Part shown: piece by piece, positions 1 through 7,025 of the stretch
Position numbering within the stretch: position 1 is the stretch's first letter
Layout of the letters: the number at the start of each line of letters is the position of its first letter
Origin: an uncultured Selenomonadales bacterium
GTDB lineage: Bacteria; Bacillota; Negativicutes; Selenomonadales; Selenomonadaceae
Assembly: GCA_947167555.1 (NCBI GenBank)
Contig: CAMVIO010000006.1
Location: forward strand, 1 to 22,843
Length of the DNA stretch: 22,843 nucleotides
Reading direction: 5' to 3'
Position numbers and translations under genes: made by a program
Notes under the pieces: generated by a model
Databases searched by the model: none
What the model was told of the DNA's origin: nothing
Seen by the model: only the letters and a program-made list of their open reading frames with translations

Positions 1-972
1 TCGATGGCTACGATGAGCTCGATCCGGGAAAGCTACCCGATGCCGTATTTGATTGTCGAGGTCGGCTATACGGTCGGAATCGACGGCAACAATATTCTCG
101 CGATCCAAGCGAGCGACGCCTGCATCATCGCCGACCTGATGATGGGCGGCGACGGCACGGCGCCTCCGGAAGATTTGAATGAAATCCATATGAGCGCCGT
201 CGGCGAGGCGATGAACCAGATGATGGGCGCCGTCGCAACATCGCTCTCGTCGATGTTCAACAAGAAAATCGACATTTCGCCGCCGAAGGTGAATCTGATC
301 GATCTCGGCTCGGAAGAGAAGGTCACGGAGATTGTGGGCTCGGATGAGACCATTGTGAAGACCTCGTTCCGTATGGAGGTCGACGGGCTGATCGACAGCG
401 AGATTATGCAGATCCTGCCAATCGGTATTGCAACGGAAATGGTGGATGCGCTGATGAGCAGCGGCGCGGCAGATGAAGAGGAAGCACCTCCTCCTCCTCC
501 GCCCCCCGCGCCTTCGGTTGCGGCTCCGCCGCCTCCTCCTCCGGCAGCGGCTCCGCCACCGCCGCCGCCGCAAGCGGCTCCGATGCCGGCGGCAGCGCCG
601 ATGCCGATGGCTCCGCAACCGGTGTATGGGCAGCAGGCGCGCGTAGCGGCCGGAGTTCCGGTGCAGCCGGCGCAATTTACTCCGCTGGCGACGGCTCCGC
701 TCCAGGTCAACGACGCGAACATCGGGTTGATCCTCGACGTACCGCTTCAGGTGACGGTGGAGCTGGGGAGGACGAAGAAGTCGATCAAGGATGTTTTGGA
801 GCTGACGAACGGCTCCATCGTCGAGTTGGATAAGCTCGCGGGTGAGCCGGTCGATATTCATGTCAACGGCAAGTTCCTGGCAAAGGGCGAGGTCGTCGTC
901 ATCGACGAGAATTTCGGCGTCCGCATCACGGATATTGTAAGTCCGGAGGAGCGAGCGGCGAAATTGCAATAA
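1..972 (+). CDS. fliY: Flagellar motor switch phosphatase FliY (5'-truncated)
   Basis: FliY sits in the motor switch C-ring and removes phosphate from CheY-P. The frame is open from the first base, so the start and the first CheC-like half lie outside the window. Counting from the ATG at 4, a CheC-type phosphatase motif S-x3-E-x2-N is visible at S64, E68, N71. A proline-rich linker with several runs of six or seven prolines covers about residues 160-215. The last ~85 residues are a FliN/SpoA surface-presentation domain (LDVPLQVTVELGRTKKSIKDVL). Known FliY proteins share this CheC-CheC-SpoA order. It is followed after about 90 bases by cheY, as in the B. subtilis fla/che operon. The polyproline linker is longer and simpler than I would expect. 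Identity is secure; only the N-terminus is missing. Confidence 0.95.
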   Translation, partial: SMATMSSIRESYPMPYLIVEVGYTVGIDGNNILAIQASDACIIADLMMGGDGTAPPEDLNEIHMSAVGEAMNQMMGAVATSLSSMFNKKIDISPPKVNLIDLGSEEKVTEIVGSDETIVKTSFRMEVDGLIDSEIMQILPIGIATEMVDALMSSGAADEEEAPPPPPPPAPSVAAPPPPPPAAAPPPPPPQAAPMPAAAPMPMAPQPVYGQQARVAAGVPVQPAQFTPLATAPLQVNDANIGLILDVPLQVTVELGRTKKSIKDVLELTNGSIVELDKLAGEPVDIHVNGKFLAKGEVVVIDENFGVRITDIVSPEERAAKLQ

Positions 973-983
973 TTCGCTTTTGC

Positions 984-1006
984 CTTGTGTAAATCACAAG
1001 TTTTTT
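984..1006 (+). terminator. Inverted repeat plus T-run between fliY and cheY
   Basis: CTTGTG (984-989) and CACAAG (995-1000) form a perfect 6-bp stem with a 5-base loop, followed at once by six T (1001-1006). It looks like a weak rho-independent terminator or attenuator. The same bases overlap the -35 region of the cheY promoter candidate, so it could equally be an operator. The stem is short and only half GC, so termination would be inefficient. Confidence 0.35.
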
Positions 1007-1013
1007 ATATAAT
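985..1013 (+). promoter_or_regulatory. Sigma-A-type promoter candidate before cheY
   Basis: TTGTGT (985-990) and a perfect TATAAT (1008-1013) are separated by exactly 17 bases. Transcription would begin near 1020, about 40 bases before cheY. The -35 matches the consensus TTG only. The element sits in the only sizeable gap between fliY and flhA, so it could give cheY and the export-gate genes independent expression inside the operon. Sequence match only; no experimental support. Confidence 0.55.
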
Positions 1014-1062
1014 AGTATTAGTGGAGTTCTATATTCCAAGACAAAGAGGAGAGATGAACAAC

Positions 1063-1425
1063 ATGGCAGTCAGAGTTTTGGTCGTTGATGACGCAGCATT
1101 CATGCGGATGATGGTCAAGGACATCCTTTCGAAGAACGGGTATGAGGTCGTCGGCGAAGCTGAGAACGGCATGAAGGCTGTCGAGAAGTATCAGGAGCTG
1201 AAGCCTGACCTTACGACGATGGATATCACGATGCCGGAAATGGACGGCATCAGTGCAGTCAAGGAAATCAAGAAGATCGACGCGAATGCGAAGATCGTTA
1301 TGTGCAGCGCTATGGGCCAGCAGGCGATGGTTATCGAGGCCATCCAGGCCGGTGCGCGCGACTTCATCGTGAAGCCGTTCCAGGCAGACCGCGTTCTTGA
1401 GGCTGTCCGCAAAGCTGTCGGCTGA
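1063..1425 (+). CDS. cheY: Chemotaxis response regulator CheY
   Basis: This single-domain receiver is phosphorylated by CheA and binds the flagellar switch. From the ATG at 1063 it is 120 residues, the usual CheY length. It shows the acidic pair D9/D10, the phosphoacceptor D54 in MDITMPEMDG, the conserved hydroxyl S82 and the lysine K104 in FIVKPF. An in-frame ATG at 1054 lies too close to the AGAGGAG ribosome site (about 1045-1051); 1063 leaves about 11 bases, so I prefer it, although 1054 would only add three residues. The reading frame is open further upstream to 985 but that part lies over the promoter candidate. The stop overlaps the next start (TGATG), implying translational coupling with fliO. 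The sequence is closest in style to Bacillus/Thermotoga CheY. Confidence 0.95.
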   Translation: MAVRVLVVDDAAFMRMMVKDILSKNGYEVVGEAENGMKAVEKYQELKPDLTTMDITMPEMDGISAVKEIKKIDANAKIVMCSAMGQQAMVIEAIQAGARDFIVKPFQADRVLEAVRKAVG

Positions 1426-1958
1426 TGATGCGGCGAGGGCTCCGTCTTGCGGCCTTCCTGGGGCTGGCCGTGTTGCTTTTTGCGTTGCCGGATGCGCTCA
1501 CGCTGGCGGCGGAGGGCGGTTATCTGTCCGGCTATACGGAGCCTGACCCAAGGCCGACCGGGGTATCATGGTGGTCGACACTGGCTTATCTCTTTAGCCT
1601 CCTGGCGGTGTTCGCTTTCGTTCTTGTCCTGGCTTATCTGGCGTCTCGCTTGTTGGCCGGGCATTTCGCGAAAGCGACCGGCGCGTCCGGCGGTCATCTT
1701 TTGGCGCATCTTCCGCTTGGGCCGAATCGTTCGGTTTGCATTGTGGAATTGGCAGAGCGGGTATTCGTGCTCGGCGTGACCGAGCATTCGATTACGCTGC
1801 TCAGGGAGATCACGGATCCGGAGGAGATAGAGCGGCTGCATCGCAGCTCTTTGGCACCATCCGGCGGGGTGGATATATTTTCTTCGCAAATGGGAACGCT
1901 GGAACAGCTCGCGAAGAGGATACCGTCGCTTTTTCGCGATGGGGGATACCGCAGATGA
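1425..1958 (+). CDS. fliO: Flagellar biosynthesis protein FliO (FliZ)
   Basis: FliO is the small membrane factor that helps assemble the FliP/FliQ/FliR export gate. The 177-residue product has a hydrophobic N-terminal signal-like segment (about 5-28), a short periplasmic stretch, a transmembrane helix at about 50-76, and a small cytoplasmic domain with the typical FliO beta pattern LGPNRSVCIVELAERVFVLG. B. subtilis FliZ has this same signal peptide-TM-cytoplasmic layout. The ATG at 1425 overlaps the cheY stop by one base; a second ATG directly follows at 1428 and cannot be excluded. The gene lies immediately upstream of fliP, as expected. Family members diverge strongly in sequence, so the call rests on architecture, the C-terminal motif and context. 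Confidence 0.88.
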   Translation: MMRRGLRLAAFLGLAVLLFALPDALTLAAEGGYLSGYTEPDPRPTGVSWWSTLAYLFSLLAVFAFVLVLAYLASRLLAGHFAKATGASGGHLLAHLPLGPNRSVCIVELAERVFVLGVTEHSITLLREITDPEEIERLHRSSLAPSGGVDIFSSQMGTLEQLAKRIPSLFRDGGYRR

Positions 1959-1974
1959 GAAGGGGTTGTGCGGT

Positions 1975-2733
1975 GTGTTGAATAAGCGGCGGACTCTCAT
2001 TTGCGTGGGAGCCCTGCTTTCTTTTTTGCTGATGGCGAAAACCGGCTGGGCGGCGCCTCTGATCCCGAATATTGATATCAACGTCGGCTCGTCAAACAAT
2101 CCGCAGGATGTGGCGGTGACGCTCCAGATCCTGGTGGTGCTGACGGTCCTGTCAATCGCTCCGTCGATCCTCTTGATGACGACGGCGTTCGTCCGGATCG
2201 TAGTGGTCATCGGATTCCTGCGAAACGCGCTTTCCACGCAGAATGTACCACCGAATCAGGTGGTCATCGCGTTGGCGCTGTTCCTGACGGTTTACGTTAT
2301 GGGGCCGTATTGGAGCGTGGCAAACGAGCAGGGATTGCAGCCATACCTTGCGGGGCAGATTTCCCAGGAAGAGGCGCTGAAAAATGTGGTCGCCCCGATG
2401 CGGGAATTCATGTTCAAGCAGACCCGCGAGGCGGATTTGGCGCTTTTCGTAAATCTCGCAAACGATCCGAGGCCGGATACACAGGATGACGTCTCAACAT
2501 TCACGTTGATTCCGGCGTATGTGATCAGCGAGCTGAAGACGGCGTTCCAGATCGGTTTCATGATTTATATTCCGTTTATCGTCATTGACATGATTGTCGC
2601 GAGTACGCTGATGGGCATGGGCATGATGATGCTGCCGCCGGTCATGATCTCGATGCCGTTCAAGATATTGCTCTTTGTCATGGTGGACGGTTGGCAGCTT
2701 TTGATACGGTCTTTGATTGTGAGCTTCAAGTAA
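1975..2733 (+). CDS. fliP: Flagellar type III export gate protein FliP
   Basis: FliP forms the core of the membrane export gate with FliQ and FliR. The product has a cleavable signal peptide (charged start NKRR, hydrophobic core, GWAAP cleavage region), then the FliP signature regions: TVLSIAPSILLMTTAFVRIV, the NVPPNQV turn, and the C-terminal LMGMGMMMLPPVMISMPFKI. An ATG at 1939 would overlap fliO by 20 bases and add 12 residues before the charged start. The GTG at 1975 has an AAGGGG ribosome site at 1960-1965 nine bases upstream and gives a normal signal peptide, so I chose it; a TTG at 1978 is another option. The length of about 252 residues fits the family. Next gene fliQ follows after 22 bases. 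Confidence 0.95.
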   Translation: MLNKRRTLICVGALLSFLLMAKTGWAAPLIPNIDINVGSSNNPQDVAVTLQILVVLTVLSIAPSILLMTTAFVRIVVVIGFLRNALSTQNVPPNQVVIALALFLTVYVMGPYWSVANEQGLQPYLAGQISQEEALKNVVAPMREFMFKQTREADLALFVNLANDPRPDTQDDVSTFTLIPAYVISELKTAFQIGFMIYIPFIVIDMIVASTLMGMGMMMLPPVMISMPFKILLFVMVDGWQLLIRSLIVSFK

Positions 2734-2755
2734 AGCTGCGTGAGGGGATGAGGCG

Positions 2756-3025
2756 ATGTCGGGCGATGTGGTCGTCCAGATCGGCCAGCAGGCATTGATG
2801 GTCGTTCTGCTTGTTGCCGCTCCGATGCTTGGGCTTGGCCTTATGGTAGGTCTCGCGGTCAGCGTTTTCCAGACGACGACGTCCATACAGGAGCAGACGC
2901 TGGCCTTTATCCCGAAAATCATCGCGGTGTTTGTGGCCATCCTGATTTTCGGGCCGTGGATGCTCCGCATCATGGTGGAGTATGTGTCGGGGATGTTTAT
3001 AAATCTGCCGATGTATATCGGCTGA
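2756..3025 (+). CDS. fliQ: Flagellar export gate protein FliQ
   Basis: This 89-residue protein has two transmembrane helices (about 13-37 and 50-73), the exact size and layout of FliQ, which packs around FliP/FliR in the export gate. Family features include the N-terminal amphipathic start, the GLAVSVFQTTTSIQEQTL loop between helices, and P53-K54 before helix two. A purine-rich stretch (GTGAGGGGATGAGG) precedes the ATG. It lies between fliP and fliR with gaps under 25 bases, so all three are co-transcribed. Confidence 0.95.
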   Translation: MSGDVVVQIGQQALMVVLLVAAPMLGLGLMVGLAVSVFQTTTSIQEQTLAFIPKIIAVFVAILIFGPWMLRIMVEYVSGMFINLPMYIG

Positions 3026-3041
3026 GGATGGAGAGGTCGCC

Positions 3042-3824
3042 GTGGATTTTTACGATCTGTTGCAGAATCATGCGGCGGTGTTTCTCTTGCTCTTGACGAG
3101 AGTCAGCGGGCTTTTTATCATTGCGCCCTTTTTCGGCAGCATGAATGTCCCGCAGAATATCCGCGTGGGGGCGGCGGTGGCTGTTTCCTTCGCGATTTTT
3201 CCGGTGGTGGACAGCATGGGCGCCGTGCAGGCGCCGGCGGCTGTAATCGCTTTTGCAATTGCGGTACTCCGCGAGCTTTTTATCGGTTGGCTTATCGGCT
3301 TCGTGGCCTATGTCTCATTTGCGGCGATCAATATGGCTGGCAAGATGATGGATATGCAGGTAGGATTTTCGATCGTCAATGTCATGGACCCGACTTCCGG
3401 TCAGCAGATACCGCTTATCGGAAGTTTTCTTTATAATTTGGGGCTCATCGTGTTCGTCGTGACGAACGGCCATCATGCGCTGATTTCGGCGCTGGTGGGG
3501 AGCTTTACATCCGTGCCGCTTCTGGCGCTCAATCCGAATATCTCTCTGGTGGAGCTCATCGCGAAGTTTACAGTCGGGATTTTCACGACGGGCGTGCAGA
3601 TTGCGATTCCCGTCACGTTCGCGGTGCTGATGACCAATGTGGGACTTGGTATCTTGGCAAGGACGATGCCCCAGCTCAATATTTTCGTCGTCGGCGTTCC
3701 GATGCATATCATCATCGGTCTTGGCGTGCTTTCCATCGTAATCCCGTTTTATCTTCTGTTTTTGGATGTGGTGTTTAATGCGATGTACGGAAACATCAAC
3801 GCCGCCCTCAGAGTTCTACGATAA
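3042..3824 (+). CDS. fliR: Flagellar export gate protein FliR
   Basis: FliR is the single large subunit of the export gate; at 260 residues it is the usual length. The product is almost wholly hydrophobic with about six membrane segments. It shows FliR motifs: an N-terminal FLLLLTRVSGLFIIAPFFGS, the ELFIGWLIGF segment, the MQVGFSIVNVMDPTSGQQIP loop and the final NIFVVGVPMHIIIGL. The start is GTG at 3042 with GAGAGG at 3031-3036 as ribosome site. Its 3' end overlaps the open frame of flhB, again suggesting coupled translation. Confidence 0.95.
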   Translation: MDFYDLLQNHAAVFLLLLTRVSGLFIIAPFFGSMNVPQNIRVGAAVAVSFAIFPVVDSMGAVQAPAAVIAFAIAVLRELFIGWLIGFVAYVSFAAINMAGKMMDMQVGFSIVNVMDPTSGQQIPLIGSFLYNLGLIVFVVTNGHHALISALVGSFTSVPLLALNPNISLVELIAKFTVGIFTTGVQIAIPVTFAVLMTNVGLGILARTMPQLNIFVVGVPMHIIIGLGVLSIVIPFYLLFLDVVFNAMYGNINAALRVLR

Positions 3825-4917
3825 CCGCTTCCTCTTTGACCTCCAGCTGTTTGCGGATGACGGAGGGGAGAAAACAGAAGAGCCGACAGCCAAAAAGAAG
3901 TCTGACGCCAGAAACAAAGGCCAGGTAGCGAAAAGCCAAGAGCTGAACGCGGCATTTGTTCTGTTCATCGGATTCTGGGCGATGAAGATTCTCGGCTCGA
4001 CCATCTATCGGGAAATCGCGGAATATACGGCGTATATTTTCGGCCATTTGAATACGACGGTCGATACGGAGACGGTGCTCCGGATTTTCCTCGGTATCGT
4101 CATGATCCTGTTGAAGACCGCGTTCCCGATCATGGTGGCGATCATGCTGGTCGGTCTCGCGATCAATCTCGTGCAGGTCGGTTGGAATTTCACGACGGAG
4201 CCTTTGGGCTTCGACCTTGATAAACTGAATCCCATCAACGGGTTCGGGCGCATCTTCTCGAAGCGTTCGTTGGTAGAGCTGATAAAGTCCCTGTTCAAGA
4301 TATTGATTATCGGCTTGTTCCTTTATGAAAACTTGAAGGACGAGATCTTGCAGATGCCCAAGCTGCTGTATCTTGAACTCGGCGCCAGCATGACGACGAT
4401 TGCCGATATCATTTTCATGATGGCGTTCAAGATATGCGCGATTTTCTTTGCGCTTGCGATACTCGATTATATGTACCAAAAATGGGATCACAACGAGCAG
4501 CTCAAGATGACCAAGCAAGAGGTCAAGGAAGAGTTCAAGCAAATGGAAGGCGATCCCCAGATCAAGGGCAAGATCAAGCAGAAACAGAGAGAAATGGCGA
4601 TGTCGCGCATGATGCGCGAGGTGCCGAAGGCGGATGTCATTGTGACGAACCCGACGCATTTCGCGGTGGCCCTCCGCTACGCGGAAGGGATGCGCGCGCC
4701 GGAAGTTATTGCGAAAGGGCAAGATTATGTTGCCCTGAAGATAAAAGACGTCGCCCGGGAGGCCGGCGTCGTGATTGTGGAGAACAAGCCGCTGGCACGG
4801 GCGCTTTTCGCGTCGGTGGAGATCGGCGAAACGGTTCCGCCGGAGCTTTACAAGGCGGTGGCTGAGGTTCTCGCTTATGTGTATCATTTGAAACATCCTT
4901 ATCGCTACGCCGGATGA
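3766..4917 (+). CDS. flhB: Flagellar export specificity switch protein FlhB
   Basis: FlhB controls the switch from rod/hook to filament export by self-cleavage. The product has the family N-terminus DLQLFA...EKTEEPT (residues 25-41), four membrane segments to about residue 230, a charged linker (KMTKQEVKEEFKQMEGDP), and the autocleavage motif NPTH at N295-H298, with cleavage expected between N295 and P296. The start is uncertain. ATGs at 3766 and 3778 both lie inside fliR (59 or 47 bases of overlap) and lack a good ribosome site, and no start codon lies nearer to the conserved region. The 20 or so residues before DLQLFA are not recognisable and partly reflect reuse of fliR sequence. The downstream part is confidently FlhB, 383 residues in full. 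Confidence 0.93.
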   Translation: MWCLMRCTETSTPPSEFYDNRFLFDLQLFADDGGEKTEEPTAKKKSDARNKGQVAKSQELNAAFVLFIGFWAMKILGSTIYREIAEYTAYIFGHLNTTVDTETVLRIFLGIVMILLKTAFPIMVAIMLVGLAINLVQVGWNFTTEPLGFDLDKLNPINGFGRIFSKRSLVELIKSLFKILIIGLFLYENLKDEILQMPKLLYLELGASMTTIADIIFMMAFKICAIFFALAILDYMYQKWDHNEQLKMTKQEVKEEFKQMEGDPQIKGKIKQKQREMAMSRMMREVPKADVIVTNPTHFAVALRYAEGMRAPEVIAKGQDYVALKIKDVAREAGVVIVENKPLARALFASVEIGETVPPELYKAVAEVLAYVYHLKHPYRYAG

Positions 4918-4961
4918 TTCCCGACAGGGGATGAAGCGCGTTCAAATAAAGGAGCCGGGCA

Positions 4962-7025
4962 ATGGAAGAGAAGGGCAGCTTCATACAACAGCATAGTGAT
5001 GTGCTGGTCGCGGCCGTTCTCATCATGATCGTCCTGATGATGATCATTCCTTTGCCGACGATGCTTCTTGATATCCTGCTTTGCGTCAATATTACGCTCT
5101 CGCTTGTCATCGTGCTGGTGACGATTTACAACTCGGAGGCGCTGGATTTTTCCGTATTTCCTTCGCTCCTGCTGATTACGACGCTGTTTCGCCTGGCGCT
5201 GAACATTTCCACAACGCGGCTGATCCTTTTGGAAGGCTACGCCGGCGAGGTCATCACCGCATTCGGCAATTTCGTTGTGGGCGGCAATGCTGTCGTCGGC
5301 TTTATCGTGTTTTTGATTCTTGTCGTTATCCAGTTCGTGGTTATCACGAAGGGCGCGGAGCGCGTTTCCGAGGTCGCGGCCCGCTTCACTCTGGACGCGA
5401 TGCCGGGCAAGCAGATGGCCATCGACGCCGACCTGAACCAAGGCGCGATTACGGACGCTGAGGCGAAGATACGGCGAAAGAAGATACAAGACGAGGCCAG
5501 CTTTTACGGCGCTATGGACGGCGCCTCGAAGTTCGTCAAAGGCGACGCCATCGCGTCGATTATCATAACGCTGATCAATATCGGCGGCGGTTTCATCATC
5601 GGCATGCTGATGCGGAACCTGACGGCGATGCAGGCGCTCCAGACTTATACGCTCCTTACGGTGGGCGACGGCCTTGTCGGGCAGATCGCCGCGCTCTTGA
5701 TTTCCGTGGCGACGGGCATCATCGTTACGCGCTCGGCGTCGGACGGCGACAATCTCGGCGCCGATTTGGTGTCCCAGCTTTTCCGCAACCCGCGCGTGTT
5801 CTTCATCGCGTCCGGCGTTTTGATCTTGCTTGCGATTGTTCCGGGACTTCCGGGGATTCCGTTCTTCGTGCTTTCCATGATTGCCGGTTTTATCGGCTAT
5901 TCCCTGCGCCGGACGGAGGAAACGACCGTGGAGCAGGCAGAGGAGAAGAAGCAGCAGGCGGCGAAGGAGAAGCAGGCGGCGACCAAGCCGGAGAATATCG
6001 TTTCGCTGCTTCAGGTTGATCCGATGGAGCTTGAAATCGGGTACAGCCTGATTCCGCTTGTCGATACCGGACAGGGCGGCGACCTTTTGGAGCGCATTGT
6101 CATGATCCGCCGCCAGTGCGCGCTGGAACTCGGCCTCGTGGTGCCGACTATCCGCATTCGCGACAATATCCAGATAAAACCTAACGCTTATATTATAAAA
6201 TTAAAAGGAATTGAGATAGCGAAGGGCGAATTATTACTTGATCACTTCCTCGCGATGAATTCCGGAACGGTGTTCGAGGAAGTACCGGGCATCGAGACCA
6301 TAGAGCCGGCCTTCGGTCTCCCCGCGCTCTGGATTACCGAGCAGCAGCGCGAGCAGGCTGAGCTCAACGGCTATACCGTCGTCGACGCGGTCTCGGTGCT
6401 GGCGACGCACCTGACTGAGGTCATCAAGGCGCACGCGGACGAGATCCTCGGGCGCAAGGAAACGCAGGATCTTGTGGACAACCTCAAGAAGACGAACGAT
6501 ACTCTCGTCGAAGAGGTCATGTCGCAGATGCCGTCGGTGGGCGAGGTTCAGAAGGTGCTTGCGAATCTATTGCGGGAACGCATCTCGATTCGCGATATGA
6601 GCACGATTTTCGAGGTGCTGGCGGATTACGCGCGGGCGACGAAGGATACGGATATCCTGACCGAGTATGTGCGTCACGCGATGGCGCGCCAGATTACGCA
6701 GCAAAACCTGCAAAACAATACAATTCCCTGTGTCACGCTTGATCCGGCATTGGAAAACCGGATCGCAGGCGCAGTGCAGCGCACGGATCGCGGCTCGTAT
6801 GTGAGCCTGGACCCGGATACGATGCAGAAGCTCTTGACAGTCCTGAATACGGAACTGACGAAGCTGACGAACATGGGATATCAGCCGATCGTGCTGACGA
6901 GCCCTGCGGTCAGGCCGTATTTCCGGAAGCTTGTCGAGCGCTCGATTGAAGGCGTTATCGTCCTGTCCCATGCGGAAATCGAGCAGAGCGTAGAGCTGCA
7001 AATACTTGGGGTGGTGAAAGTTTAA
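4962..7025 (+). CDS. flhA: Flagellar export platform protein FlhA
   Basis: FlhA is the proton-driven export engine whose cytoplasmic ring docks chaperone-substrate complexes. The 687-residue product has about eight membrane segments to residue ~320. The conserved FHIPEP block begins at R141 (RFTLDAMPGKQMAID), includes the FYGAMDGASKFVKGDAIA segment, and is followed by a charged linker and the cytoplasmic domain from about 345. A clear ribosome site, AAAGGAG at about 4948-4954, precedes the ATG. The C-terminus ends directly on the flhF TTG start. A short run of very AT-rich codons (about 6180-6240), including three TTA leucines and ATA isoleucines, stands out from the GC-rich codon use of the rest of the gene. 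It covers the conserved KPNAYIIKLKGIEIAKGELL stretch. Confidence 0.97.
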   Translation: MEEKGSFIQQHSDVLVAAVLIMIVLMMIIPLPTMLLDILLCVNITLSLVIVLVTIYNSEALDFSVFPSLLLITTLFRLALNISTTRLILLEGYAGEVITAFGNFVVGGNAVVGFIVFLILVVIQFVVITKGAERVSEVAARFTLDAMPGKQMAIDADLNQGAITDAEAKIRRKKIQDEASFYGAMDGASKFVKGDAIASIIITLINIGGGFIIGMLMRNLTAMQALQTYTLLTVGDGLVGQIAALLISVATGIIVTRSASDGDNLGADLVSQLFRNPRVFFIASGVLILLAIVPGLPGIPFFVLSMIAGFIGYSLRRTEETTVEQAEEKKQQAAKEKQAATKPENIVSLLQVDPMELEIGYSLIPLVDTGQGGDLLERIVMIRRQCALELGLVVPTIRIRDNIQIKPNAYIIKLKGIEIAKGELLLDHFLAMNSGTVFEEVPGIETIEPAFGLPALWITEQQREQAELNGYTVVDAVSVLATHLTEVIKAHADEILGRKETQDLVDNLKKTNDTLVEEVMSQMPSVGEVQKVLANLLRERISIRDMSTIFEVLADYARATKDTDILTEYVRHAMARQITQQNLQNNTIPCVTLDPALENRIAGAVQRTDRGSYVSLDPDTMQKLLTVLNTELTKLTNMGYQPIVLTSPAVRPYFRKLVERSIEGVIVLSHAEIEQSVELQILGVVKV

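Noticed and set aside
66..722. Minus-strand frame with poly-Gly/Ala opposite fliY
   Set aside because: The low-complexity run is the reverse of the FliY polyproline linker; it is a shadow.
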